Assembly (NCBI GenBank): GCA_964421595.1
Contig: CAYQXY010000008.1
Coordinates: forward strand, 68,965-132,964
From: PXAP01 sp964421595
Lineage (GTDB): Bacteria; Bacteroidota; Bacteroidia; Bacteroidales; PUMT01
Length of the DNA stretch: 64,000 nucleotides
Direction: 5' to 3'
Made by a program: the position numbers and the translations under genes. The notes beneath the pieces were generated by a model, which was given only the letters and a program-made list of their open reading frames with translations, had not been told where the DNA came from and made no database searches. Positions 26,569-35,579 of the stretch are shown piece after piece (position 1 is the stretch's first letter; every line of letters begins with the position of its first letter).

Positions 26569-27170
26569 TTTTTCGACCATATATCAATCCAAAAAAATCC
26601 CTTTTTTAAGGTGCAATTCATAAGATTCGAGTTCTCAAATGCTTTTCTAAATGTCTTATATGGATAGGTAACCCTGAACGGCGAAAGAAACAAACCCATT
26701 AAACTGGTTCTAATATCGGAAATAGCAATGTGGCCGTTATCCTTAATAATTCGCTGAACCTCGTTTAGTACCCCGGTCATATTATCAACATAGTGCAAAA
26801 CGTTTAAGCTAACAAGTGCGTCAAAAGAATTATCCTCAAAAGGCAAATTAGAAATATCTCCTTTAACAAAAGTGATTCTGGTAGATTTGTTGTTCTTCCT
26901 AACAAAATCTTCAGCATATTCATTCATTAAGTCAGAATAATCAACGCCCACAATTTCTGCATCTGGGAAAGCATCGGATAGCAAAATGGCCAGATAGCCG
27001 GTACCCGAACCCATATCAAGAATTTTACCATCTTTGAAGTTTTTGTCCTTCAAGAATTTAATAAACTCCTTCCCGAATATTTCAACAATCTTTGAACGTC
27101 CCTCCGCATAATGCTTTACACCCTCTTTATTCAGGAAGAATGTGGTTTTGTTTTCCTTTGTGATTTTCAT
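26565..27170 (-). CDS. Class I SAM-dependent methyltransferase (Methyltransf_11 type)
   Basis: A 201-residue protein with the Rossmann methyltransferase motifs in order: ILDMGSGTGYLAILLSDAFP (motif I), VGVDYSDLM (motif post I), VKGDISNLPFEDNSFDALVS (motifs II) and LNEVQRIIKDNGHIAISDI (motif III). This pattern is shared with UbiE-like and other small-molecule methyltransferases. The N-terminal segment with KEGVKHYAEGRSK is typical for UbiE-like proteins. It is the first gene of the operon with the flavodoxin and the membrane protein. A quinone or lipid substrate would suit the neighbours but is not shown. Confidence 0.85.
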   Translation of the reverse strand: MKITKENKTTFFLNKEGVKHYAEGRSKIVEIFGKEFIKFLKDKNFKDGKILDMGSGTGYLAILLSDAFPDAEIVGVDYSDLMNEYAEDFVRKNNKSTRITFVKGDISNLPFEDNSFDALVSLNVLHYVDNMTGVLNEVQRIIKDNGHIAISDIRTSLMGLFLSPFRVTYPYKTFRKAFENSNLMNCTLKKGFFWIDIWSKK

Positions 27171-27211
27171 AATGTTAATCTTATAAATGACTTACAATTT
27201 TTGATTTACCA

Positions 27212-28336
27212 TCACCAATCCCTGCGTTCCAATTCCATTTTTATCACATCAAAGGCCTGTTTGTCATCTCCTTTACCGTCCCAGGCACGAATGCCAAGTG
27301 TACGGATGTATTCGATAAAAGGGGTATTACCAGGAATGCCATAGGCCACCGCAGTTGCCTGCGCCGCTGTTTCCGAAACGTCATTGAGCCGTAAAATACT
27401 CACATGGATGATCTGATCTTTATGGCTGTCCCATGCATTGAAAAAATTGCAAAAGAATTCCGCCTGTTTTGCCGTACTGCTGTTCAATGTGGTGGATGAA
27501 GGGTACCCTATTTCCTGTAAAAACAATTCTGTGCCGGCAAATTTTGTGACAATAGAGTTCATGTCGGCAAAAACAATATTGGGTGATTTTACGGTAAAGT
27601 CACTATTAAGGGGGTAATAGGTGATAGAAACCTTATCAACTGCCTGCCCCATATCAACCCAGGTATTCCCAGGCTGAGTCATCCCGTAGAGGGTTCCTGT
27701 AAAATGCATGGATATACCATATGAGTTGATTTTTGATTTTATTGCCTGAAGGAAAGATTTATATTCTGATATCTGATCGTTGTTGGCTGACCAGTTGTAA
27801 TGGTCAATTTCATTGCCCACCGAAAGTGCAATTACCCTTGATGGATCCACAACCCCATTAATGTCATTGAATAGAGCGTCGATCAGATTGTTGAAACTTT
27901 CAATCACTAAAGGATCATCGAACTTTTTGCCTTCAAGATAAGCAGGAAGAAATCGACCAGGAATGTCAACCGGTGTAATGATAAGAGACAATCTTGCACC
28001 AGTTGAGGCTGCAAATTCATTCAAGGTTTCAAATATTCCTATAGCTTCCCCATCGTACACACCCATTTGTTGATTCTCAAAAGCATTCCATGGTTGGAGC
28101 AATTGGATAAACTCAGCATTCAATTGCCGGGAGGCAATATCGTAATTCATATCAAAATCACCTGTTTCTGTAGGATCGAGAACGTCGAATGCAAGAACCC
28201 GGTTTCCGCGGGCTTCGGCCGACAGCGAACACTTGGGAAAGGTGTTGTCATTGTTATTTTTTTTATCGCAACCAAAAACTGCTACAACGAAAAAGAAAAA
28301 AGCATAAAGGATTTTCGTGGATATAATATGTCGCAT
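27212..28336 (-). CDS. Lipoprotein with a TIM-barrel, clan GH-A-like glycosidase domain
   Basis: A 374-residue lipoprotein (lipobox AVFGC, Cys about 23). The rest reads as a (beta/alpha)8 barrel: LSLIITPVDIPGRFLP, VIALSVGNEIDHYNW (a GNE motif, the usual acid/base end of strand 4 in clan GH-A), VDKVSITYYPL, and LFLQEIGYPSS (a QEIG motif fitting the strand-7 nucleophile). The two Glu residues in these positions support a retaining glycosidase. I cannot give the family; GH53-, GH17- and GH5-like members share the layout. It stands alone between the methyltransferase operon and a minus-strand exported protein. Confidence 0.7.
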   Translation of the reverse strand: MRHIISTKILYAFFFFVVAVFGCDKKNNNDNTFPKCSLSAEARGNRVLAFDVLDPTETGDFDMNYDIASRQLNAEFIQLLQPWNAFENQQMGVYDGEAIGIFETLNEFAASTGARLSLIITPVDIPGRFLPAYLEGKKFDDPLVIESFNNLIDALFNDINGVVDPSRVIALSVGNEIDHYNWSANNDQISEYKSFLQAIKSKINSYGISMHFTGTLYGMTQPGNTWVDMGQAVDKVSITYYPLNSDFTVKSPNIVFADMNSIVTKFAGTELFLQEIGYPSSTTLNSSTAKQAEFFCNFFNAWDSHKDQIIHVSILRLNDVSETAAQATAVAYGIPGNTPFIEYIRTLGIRAWDGKGDDKQAFDVIKMELERRDW

Positions 28337-28428
28337 GGTCTGGTTTATTGATTTAAAAAAGATTCTTGCTTAATATAAAGCTGTAAATTGGTTTCAAAGT
28401 TAGGAAACTTCTTCTTTTGAGAAGGTTT

Positions 28429-29331
28429 TTACTTCACCACATGCCAGATATAAACCCGCCGCAATCCCTGTTCCAAGGGCATGGCGGATATAACCCTGAG
28501 TTTTCGTTTACCTCTTTTGTAGCTGGCCTCTACAGTATATGATTGATCTACAGGCAGGAATCTTTCAGCAATAACCACCGAATCGGCATAAAAGCTCTGC
28601 CGGGCAGGAATCATGATATTTTTATAAGGTTTCAGATAGGCCCACTGGGCATAAAGGGGAGTCAGATCAACGGATATCGCCCTGCTTGTTTCGTTAATGA
28701 CTTTAAAAACGGTTTGGTAAGGAACAGCGCAAATGGCAGGATTGGGATCTTGATCGGGATCTGGAGCTGGGTCGGGAAGGGGAACAGGATCGGGAACAGG
28801 AACGATATATTTATCCTCCTGATAGGGAGGCGGAGGATCCTTAACGGGATGCATACGTATATCAGGCATTTGAGGGTTTACCTTTGGGACCATCAGTACC
28901 GGATGACCATCGGGCTGACTGAAATCGGAAAAACTGATCTGCTCTCCTGTCTCGTTGAATTCATGATATATCTTGTAAAACTGAATGCCCCCATCAGGAG
29001 CAGAACTGTAATAAGCTTTACGCACCTGCCCATTAGGATGATAGGAAAGGGTAATTGAAGCATGACCGGCAAAACTACGTAATCCATAATGTAATATCTC
29101 ATTCCCGCTGGAATCGTAAGCTTTGATTGAGCCCCATCTGATGTCTTTATCCCATATTTCGATGGTTGATACAATGCGGTTCTTATGAAAACAACGGGTA
29201 ATGATGCTGTCGTTTGCATGGGTGGTGGAACAGTTTAACTGTGCCTCTGCATAAAACGGAAGTAAAATTAATATAACCCAGGAGATTATTGATCTGGTAA
29301 TACTATCCAAAGTTTTTGTAGCCGACCTCAT
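28429..29331 (-). CDS. Exported hypothetical protein with MORN-like part and Pro-Asp-rich linker
   Basis: I use the ATG at 29331 (MRSATKTLDS), because it opens with a signal peptide ending AEAQ; an upstream ATG at 29388 adds 19 residues including another hydrophobic run. The 300-residue protein has a MORN-variant-like segment (LSYHPNGQVRKAYYSS and YHEFNETGEQIS, about residues 95-145). A low-complexity linker of repeated PDP units (about 178-205) joins it to a C-terminal beta-rich domain of about 100 residues beginning VFKVINETSRAISVD. No enzyme motif. The PDP-rich hinge suggests a two-domain envelope protein with a flexible spacer. Confidence 0.65.
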   Translation of the reverse strand: MRSATKTLDSITRSIISWVILILLPFYAEAQLNCSTTHANDSIITRCFHKNRIVSTIEIWDKDIRWGSIKAYDSSGNEILHYGLRSFAGHASITLSYHPNGQVRKAYYSSAPDGGIQFYKIYHEFNETGEQISFSDFSQPDGHPVLMVPKVNPQMPDIRMHPVKDPPPPYQEDKYIVPVPDPVPLPDPAPDPDQDPNPAICAVPYQTVFKVINETSRAISVDLTPLYAQWAYLKPYKNIMIPARQSFYADSVVIAERFLPVDQSYTVEASYKRGKRKLRVISAMPLEQGLRRVYIWHVVK

Positions 29332-29388
29332 TGCTTTAGGAAATATAATTAATATATAATATTTCAAGATATAGTCGTACCAATTCAT

Positions 29389-29700
29389 CCCGGATCCGGG
29401 TTTGACCTTTATTTAAGTCAGGCCTCCTTAAATCTGATTAATACTGATCCCATAGCTACCAAATGAATTTTATTTCAAATATATAAATTTATCTTTCCAT
29501 GGTTCACTTCAGTAGTGTTACTTAAATACTTTATATTCCGGCCAAACGGAATAAAAGTCCGGTTTGACTATTTGACAAAATATTATTTATTTGTGTGGTA
29601 ATTTTACGGTAAATGGTCCGTTCTTAACTTCTGTCAATGTAAAAAGAGTGGTTACATCTGTTCAGATGTCAATCAGGAGAATAGCCGCAATACTGTAATA
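29389..29700. other. Intergenic, 312 bp, no gene seen
   Basis: It lies between the start of the exported hypothetical gene and the stop of the TonB receptor gene, both minus strand. It contains two short inverted repeats, TATTCCG…CGGAATA (29534-29553) and ACATCTGTTCAGATGT (29654-29669). Neither has a T-run after it, so I do not call them terminators. Confidence 0.5.
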
Positions 29701-32088
29701 TCAAAATAAAACCCTGTAAAGAATATTAGGCATCATTCCGAACTGGTAAACAGTTTTCAGGTCATCGATCCTGTTATCATATCTTACCATAAAGGGGTTT
29801 TTACGGTTGGTTATATTATCAATACCAAAGGCAATTTCCTGAGTAGAGCCTCTGCCAATAAACTTCATACCTATGCATAAATTAAGAGTCATATATAAGG
29901 GCATTTGTTTCTCAAAAGCCCGTGTATGGTCATACTGAGTGAAGCCCACCAGTCGCGATGCTTCCAGGTCAATTGGAGAGAAGCGATGGCCACCGCCTAT
30001 ATTTAACTTTCCATCCAGGTTAAGTCTCTTCATGTATCTTCCATCACCTGATCCCAGGCTAAACTCTTTGCCGCCCAGCATATTAAAAACATACCTGCCA
30101 TTGAAGGCGGTGTTTCTCAAAACGCCGTCGCTCCCGCGGTATTTCGATTCAAAAAGCGAGAGGGTTGAAAGAAAGTAGGAGCCTTTGTCCATAAACTTCT
30201 CTGCAGTAATTTCTACTCCATAGTTGTAACCATCACCATTGTTTCCCAGAGCACCAAAATCCAGATCAGAGCCGGATCTTCTGTTTAGCATCGAATAAGA
30301 GCTGCGTTCAATCTCCACAATGGCATTATACAGATACTGGTAATAGATCTCTGTTTTAACACGTGTAGTTTTGTTAAGTATTCTATCGTAGCCCATCACA
30401 AAATGATGGCTCGAGGTCATGCCAAGACTGGAGTTGGGTTTGAAGTAACTCCCATCACTTTTCATCACCTCTTTTTGCAACACTTCAACCGGGGTGGCCA
30501 GGGAGTGAAGCCCGTATGCCATACTAAATGTATTTCCCTGTACCGGCTCCCAGTTTATACCAAACCTTGGCTCTGGCGTAAAGCTTCCGGTGGAGTGCTG
30601 GTAGTTGAAATTCATCCCAAAATTCATGCGAACCAGGTTGTTTATCCTGTGCTGCCATTGAATATATGGACTGGCAAGGTAGTCGCTGCCATTAAATTCC
30701 CTAAGGGTCCTGAAATTATTCTCCGAAGCCATAAAAATGCTGTCGTTAAGAACAAAATTTTGCTTTTCAACTGCCACCCCCATTCTGACATTGTTTCTTG
30801 TATTTATCCGGGAGTTCACAAATAATCTAAGGGCATACTTAGTCCTTTTAAAAGCAGCCCCTGCACTCAATTGAGGCATCCTGTTCTCTATACTGACTGA
30901 ATCTGTTCTGTAAGAGTTTAATATAGAAGATGCTGAGGTGATAACCCTTAAGTAAGCGTTCTCTCCAAGCGAACGGGTGTGTGTTACACCAATTACTCCG
31001 CTCCGGTTATTCATATACTCATCAACATCATAATGAAGAAACTCTGACATTTCACTCTTATCTATGGTGGTATCGCGGGTGCTCTCCAGCCAGTCGATCC
31101 TGCTGGAGCCCCCGAACCCTATTATGGAAATTGTTCCCCTTGTGCCCGAAGGAAAGTTCAGCTTAAACACTCCATCCTGATAGGTCGGCATTCCCGCCAT
31201 ATCAAGATCAACAACAGCATCGAGCAGGCCGGATGTCGCGTATCGGTAATTTAGCAGATAGGAGGACCCCGATTGTTCCGAAATGGGTCCCTCAGCGCCA
31301 AATTCAAGTCCCATCAGGGCTACCTGACCAATGAATTCATGCTTCTGGTTGTTCCCATTACGCATCCTGAGGTCAAAAACACCTGATAAGGTATTGCTGT
31401 ATTCAGCCGGGAATGCCCCGGTAATAAAATCAGAATTGGCAAGGGTATTCACGTTGAGCATGCTCAGTATACCTCCCGATGCGCCACCATCGCCAAAATG
31501 ATTGGGGTTGGGAATATCTATCCCGTCGAGCCTGAATATCATTCCAATAGGTGAGTTGCCACGAATTATTATCTCATTCTGCGTATCATCTGACGATTTT
31601 ACCCCTGCAAAGTTCATTGCAAGACGAGACACATCGTAGGCAGCACCAGCAAACCGCTGCGCCTCCTCAACCGAAAAACTACGGGCACTGGCCATGGCAA
31701 AAGTATTAAGAGGTCTTTCCTTGCTGCTTTCAGCCCTGATCACTACGCCCTGCAGTGATATGGTACCTTCAACCAGTTCAACATTCACAATGGTTTCCCT
31801 GCCTGAAGTTATTTCAAGATTATTAATGGTAACACCTTCGTATCCTACAAAACTAATTTGAAGGGATGCTCTGCCAACAGGAACATTATCGATACGATAA
31901 TTGCCGGAATCATCGGAAATGGCTCCCAGCAGGCTTCCGTTGGTTTGCAGGGCAATAGTCGCGAATGCAACAGGCTGGTGGGTTTCTTTGTCGCTTATCC
32001 GTCCCCTGACAGTCTGGGTATAATTCTGGGCCACTGCCAGTTGAAAAAATGCAAGGAAAATAATTGAGAGGGTTGTAAAAGCTTTCAT
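29701..32088 (-). CDS. TonB-dependent receptor with carboxypeptidase-like N-terminal domain
   Basis: A 795-residue protein with a clean signal peptide (ending AVAQ), a CarboxypepD_reg-like domain (about 28-110: RGRISDKETHQPVAFATIAL, then FVGYEG), a plug (SDDTQNEIIIRGNSPIGMIF and LDGIDIPNPNHFG) and a barrel. There is no SusD partner and no STN domain. The plug with NEIIIRGN and the short barrel are typical of the lone CarboxypepD_reg/TonB receptors common in Bacteroidetes, whose ligands are mostly unknown. Upstream, 154-233 bp before the start, is a tandem 38-bp direct repeat. An AraC-type regulator gene ends just beyond that, so the regulator may control this receptor. Confidence 0.9.
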   Translation of the reverse strand: MKAFTTLSIIFLAFFQLAVAQNYTQTVRGRISDKETHQPVAFATIALQTNGSLLGAISDDSGNYRIDNVPVGRASLQISFVGYEGVTINNLEITSGRETIVNVELVEGTISLQGVVIRAESSKERPLNTFAMASARSFSVEEAQRFAGAAYDVSRLAMNFAGVKSSDDTQNEIIIRGNSPIGMIFRLDGIDIPNPNHFGDGGASGGILSMLNVNTLANSDFITGAFPAEYSNTLSGVFDLRMRNGNNQKHEFIGQVALMGLEFGAEGPISEQSGSSYLLNYRYATSGLLDAVVDLDMAGMPTYQDGVFKLNFPSGTRGTISIIGFGGSSRIDWLESTRDTTIDKSEMSEFLHYDVDEYMNNRSGVIGVTHTRSLGENAYLRVITSASSILNSYRTDSVSIENRMPQLSAGAAFKRTKYALRLFVNSRINTRNNVRMGVAVEKQNFVLNDSIFMASENNFRTLREFNGSDYLASPYIQWQHRINNLVRMNFGMNFNYQHSTGSFTPEPRFGINWEPVQGNTFSMAYGLHSLATPVEVLQKEVMKSDGSYFKPNSSLGMTSSHHFVMGYDRILNKTTRVKTEIYYQYLYNAIVEIERSSYSMLNRRSGSDLDFGALGNNGDGYNYGVEITAEKFMDKGSYFLSTLSLFESKYRGSDGVLRNTAFNGRYVFNMLGGKEFSLGSGDGRYMKRLNLDGKLNIGGGHRFSPIDLEASRLVGFTQYDHTRAFEKQMPLYMTLNLCIGMKFIGRGSTQEIAFGIDNITNRKNPFMVRYDNRIDDLKTVYQFGMMPNILYRVLF

Positions 32089-32241
32089 AGTGCATCAAAT
32101 ATTAAAGATTTTTTGATGCAAATGTGGGCGATTGCTACATGGTTATCGGCTTGAAATGTAGGGACGAACCTGTTTTTGCAGGCCTACTTTGCTTGCCTTT
32201 GATTACCAGTAATATAATATATATGTGAGGGTTGTAAAATG

Positions 32242-32321
32242 AGGTATGTAAAAATTGGCGGACTCAGGGTTAATGAATTAATTAGGTATGTAAAAATTGG
32301 CTGACTCAGGATTAATGAATT
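32242..32321. repeat. Tandem 38-bp direct repeat upstream of a TonB receptor gene
   Basis: Two copies, 32242-32279 and 32284-32321, with a 42-bp period and two differences (36 of 38 identical). They sit between the AraC-type regulator gene's stop (32347) and the receptor's start (32088). A 42-bp period is four helical turns, which puts the copies on the same DNA face. This fits a paired operator or a recent slippage duplication. Confidence 0.85.
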
Positions 32322-32346
32322 TTGAGATAAATAATATACGGCTACA

Positions 32347-34134
32347 TTAAACACTTTGTTTGTAATACTCCGAAGGTGTCACTCCCATCTCTCTCTTAAA
32401 AAAAGCATTGAATGTTGTTTTGGAATTAAAGCCACACTCGTAGGCCAATCCGAGAATGGACAGGTGAGCATATTTAGGATTTTTGCAGAGATGTTGAAAC
32501 TCCTTCAAGCGATAAGAATTCAAGTAATCGTAAAAGTTTTTGTTTAAATGTTCATTGAGAAATTGTGACAGCATATTAGTACTGATATCGATCATCTCAG
32601 ACAGATCGGGGGAACTAAGGCGAGGATTCAGGAATGGTTTTTCGGTTTCCATAAGCATGGATAATCTCTTTTCTGTTTCCCTGATTTGTTTCCTGGTAAA
32701 TACGGTGCGCTTATATTTCGGTTTTAGTGGCTTTGTATCCTGTATTTCAAAATTCAAACTTATCAAAGCATTCCGGAAACGGGGCTCGTCTCTCATAGGG
32801 TCAAATGAACAGTCAATTTTGGAGAAGAGAATGGGAGTGGCTCTGAATTGTATCCCCTTTTCAAAATATTCAATGGCTTTTTCTCTCTCTCCAAGGTAAA
32901 TGTAAATCTTGGAGAGGTAATAATAAAAAGGCATTCCCATCTGATTGGGGTTTTGTAACCCGCGTTCCAATATATCAATCTCGCTGACTGCCTGTATATA
33001 ATTCCCTTTGATGGAATAGAACAGCCCTTTTATACAAGGTATCATGTAGGCAAAGCAATCAATGTTCTTTTTTTCCTCAATGATGTTCCAGGCCTCGTCA
33101 AAACGGTTAAGCTTGCACAGGGTTTCAACGCTTAGGAAGAAGTGTGCATCCCAAAGAGACAGGGTATTAAAGCTTTTGCTTACCAGTTCCATTGCCTTTT
33201 CATTCTCGTTAATAAGCGAGTGAAGAAAACCGATACAGTATTCTGTAACCTCGTCATAAGGATTAAGTCGCTGGGCATGGTAAAGGGAATCAAAGGCCTC
33301 ATCAATACATCCCAATGCAATATATATCATCCCTTGTTGTACAAATGCATCAGCGGTGTTGGGTTTCAACTCGATTGTCCGGTTTACATTTTCAAGAGCC
33401 AGGGAGAGGTTCCAGTCAATCCAGAAATTTTTGCCCGAAATAAGCATGTATATTTCAGGGGTATTCGGATTAAGACGCATCAATTTCCTTATGTTCTCTT
33501 CGGTTTTGGCGTTTGCCTCAAGTATATCAAAAACCCCGACAGAACTTAGCCAGGTATAGGCATTGCAAAGTCCTATGTAGGCGTTTTCAAAATTCGGATC
33601 AATTGCTAATGCCTGTTCAAAATGGCGTATAATCTGATCGCGCTTTGCATGTTCAAAATTGTTAAGAAGGTACTGCCCTTTCAGGTAGTGGTCAAGAGCC
33701 CGGGTATTTTCAATGACACTTTCTTTTTCCTTGATGGGTTGTCTGATCTTACTGTTAATTTGCTCACCAATAATCAGAGCAATTTCATCCTGCAGGATAA
33801 AAATATCCTTCAATTCCCGATCCCATGTTTCTGACCAAATATGAAACCCATCTTCAGCCTTGACAAGTTGCGCGGTGATGCGAACCATTTCACCGGAACG
33901 ACGAATGCTGCCTTCCAACAGATAGAAAACATTAAGTTTCTTCCCGATATCCCTGATGTCAATATTTTGATTCTTAAAGGCAAAGGATGAAGTACGTGAG
34001 GTAACAAGCAAATTTTCATACCGGCAAAGGGCATTGATAATCTGTTCAGTTATGCCATCACTGAAATATTCGTTTTCCCTGTCGGGACTCATATTCACCA
34101 TAGGCAGAATGGCAATGCTGTACCGCGAGATCAT
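32347..34134 (-). CDS. AraC-type transcriptional regulator with TolB/FlgO-like N-terminus and TPR middle
   Basis: A 595-residue cytosolic protein in three parts. Residues 1-130 resemble the TolB/FlgO-like domain seen in CadC-type and adenylate cyclase regulators (AILPMVNMSPDRENEYFSDG, then FYLLEGSIRRSG and HIWSETWDRELKDIF). Residues about 145-460 are TPR repeats (AFVQQGMIYIALGCIDEAFD and others). The C-terminus is an AraC HTH_18 domain (LSQFLNEHLNKNFYDYLNSY and ILGLAYECGFNSKTTFNAFF). It should bind DNA in response to a signal read by the N-terminal part. No membrane helix is present. The target may be the downstream receptor gene, which carries a tandem repeat in front of it. Confidence 0.88.
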   Translation of the reverse strand: MISRYSIAILPMVNMSPDRENEYFSDGITEQIINALCRYENLLVTSRTSSFAFKNQNIDIRDIGKKLNVFYLLEGSIRRSGEMVRITAQLVKAEDGFHIWSETWDRELKDIFILQDEIALIIGEQINSKIRQPIKEKESVIENTRALDHYLKGQYLLNNFEHAKRDQIIRHFEQALAIDPNFENAYIGLCNAYTWLSSVGVFDILEANAKTEENIRKLMRLNPNTPEIYMLISGKNFWIDWNLSLALENVNRTIELKPNTADAFVQQGMIYIALGCIDEAFDSLYHAQRLNPYDEVTEYCIGFLHSLINENEKAMELVSKSFNTLSLWDAHFFLSVETLCKLNRFDEAWNIIEEKKNIDCFAYMIPCIKGLFYSIKGNYIQAVSEIDILERGLQNPNQMGMPFYYYLSKIYIYLGEREKAIEYFEKGIQFRATPILFSKIDCSFDPMRDEPRFRNALISLNFEIQDTKPLKPKYKRTVFTRKQIRETEKRLSMLMETEKPFLNPRLSSPDLSEMIDISTNMLSQFLNEHLNKNFYDYLNSYRLKEFQHLCKNPKYAHLSILGLAYECGFNSKTTFNAFFKREMGVTPSEYYKQSV

Positions 34135-34270
34135 GGGTGCTATTTATTTTATTCAAAAGTAGGAAAAATCTTGCAATCCATTCTCCACTATCAGGACCGA
34201 GAAGTAATGACAGACAGGGTCAATAGTTAAAGCTGAGCCTTAACCTATGGTGACTCCCAGGGGCAATAGA

Positions 34271-35263
34271 TCATTTAAACAGCAAAAATTTAAGGTTTGC
34301 CTGGGTATCGGTATATGGTTCTATATGACCTTCTGTCGAGGTAAACAGAGTAGCTACACCCGGTCCGTGACCTGCAATTATACTACCGCTGTGTGTTATC
34401 ACTCCAATAGTAACAGCGCCGGTTTTGAATATCCGGCCATAGCTGGTATCGGCATCAATTATAGCCACTATATCTCCGAATTTGAGACTATTCAGGTTAT
34501 ACTTTTCAACAACCTGCTTATCAAACATCTGGATATCATAATCGCCACTATAGGAATGAGATTGTCCTAGTCCGCTACCCATTATCTTTGCCGGAACAGT
34601 ATGTGTTACTCCAATCCGCAGCTTCCCGTCCGGGGTTATACCCATTCCTGCTTTTGTAAGTGCATCCATGAGGTGGGGACTAACGTTTATAGCTTTTACA
34701 CCTTCTATATTGGTAAGTTCCATTCCTGTACCGTAGGCGGATATCTGCATCCTGTCACCAAGCAGTAACTTGTCAAATACTGAATCATCGGAAAAATCGA
34801 CCATAACATGCTCTGCACCGCCATGCTTGCCTATAACATATCCAATGGCACCCCTTGCTTCGCCCGATGTGACCCTTACCTCATTCCCAATACATGATAG
34901 CACGTTAAGACCCCGGCTCTCCCCGCTTGCTCTGCCGGTGGGGTGTACCAGAGTCACAGCTGGTTCAACATGGTCGCCTGCCAGATCGATAGCCGTATCG
35001 CCCGTACGAAAATTATAAGTAATGCTACCTGTTCCGGGTAACACTTTGATAGAACCGTCAGCCGCGATCCTGTAAGGCGGATAATTCATGCCTGCCTCTC
35101 CTATCTGGCCCATAACGGCCATTTTTACAAGCTGATCGCTGTTGTACTCAACCCGTGTCAGTCCCCGCCCCTGGGCACCAAGTTCCAGAGTCATTAACAA
35201 TAAAAATGAAAGCAAGGAGGTAAAGCGAACTGCGGATGAATAGTATTTTACCGGAAAATGCAT
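34271..35263 (-). CDS. Exported DUF4438 domain protein
   Basis: The start is placed at the ATG at 35263 (MHFPVKYYSS), because a signal peptide (ending LGAQ) follows directly; an upstream ATG at 35320 adds 19 residues. The 330-residue protein matches the DUF4438 layout: EPAVTLVHPTGRASGESRGL, TSGEARGAIGYVIGKHGGAE, GDRMQISAYGTGMEL, and the C-terminal ITHSGSIIAGHGPGVATLFT. The biochemical role of DUF4438 is not known to me. Family members that I know of are cytosolic, so a signal peptide here is unusual. It lies upstream of the AraC-type gene on the same strand with 136 bp between. Confidence 0.75.
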   Translation of the reverse strand: MHFPVKYYSSAVRFTSLLSFLLLMTLELGAQGRGLTRVEYNSDQLVKMAVMGQIGEAGMNYPPYRIAADGSIKVLPGTGSITYNFRTGDTAIDLAGDHVEPAVTLVHPTGRASGESRGLNVLSCIGNEVRVTSGEARGAIGYVIGKHGGAEHVMVDFSDDSVFDKLLLGDRMQISAYGTGMELTNIEGVKAINVSPHLMDALTKAGMGITPDGKLRIGVTHTVPAKIMGSGLGQSHSYSGDYDIQMFDKQVVEKYNLNSLKFGDIVAIIDADTSYGRIFKTGAVTIGVITHSGSIIAGHGPGVATLFTSTEGHIEPYTDTQANLKFLLFK

Positions 35264-35579
35264 AATCTCAGATAAGCAGGTGAAATAACGTGTCATAATA
35301 ATAATAATTTGATTGGTCATGTGGTAATATCGGGGACTAATATAACCAAAAACTCCAATACCTGAATACTATTCTGTTGCAATTCATAGAGCTGTTGAAA
35401 CTTCCCTGGATAAATAAAATGGGGACAAAAGAAATAGGGAACAAGAACAGATCAATCTTACGGAAATAGAATCGGATGTTTTCCTGTTACTTTCGCAGGT
35501 GCATCTTCATGGTGACTAGCCGGCAACTCATTTATTGGCAAAGAAATGGGAGATATTCCTTCTGGTGTCTGAGCTACTG

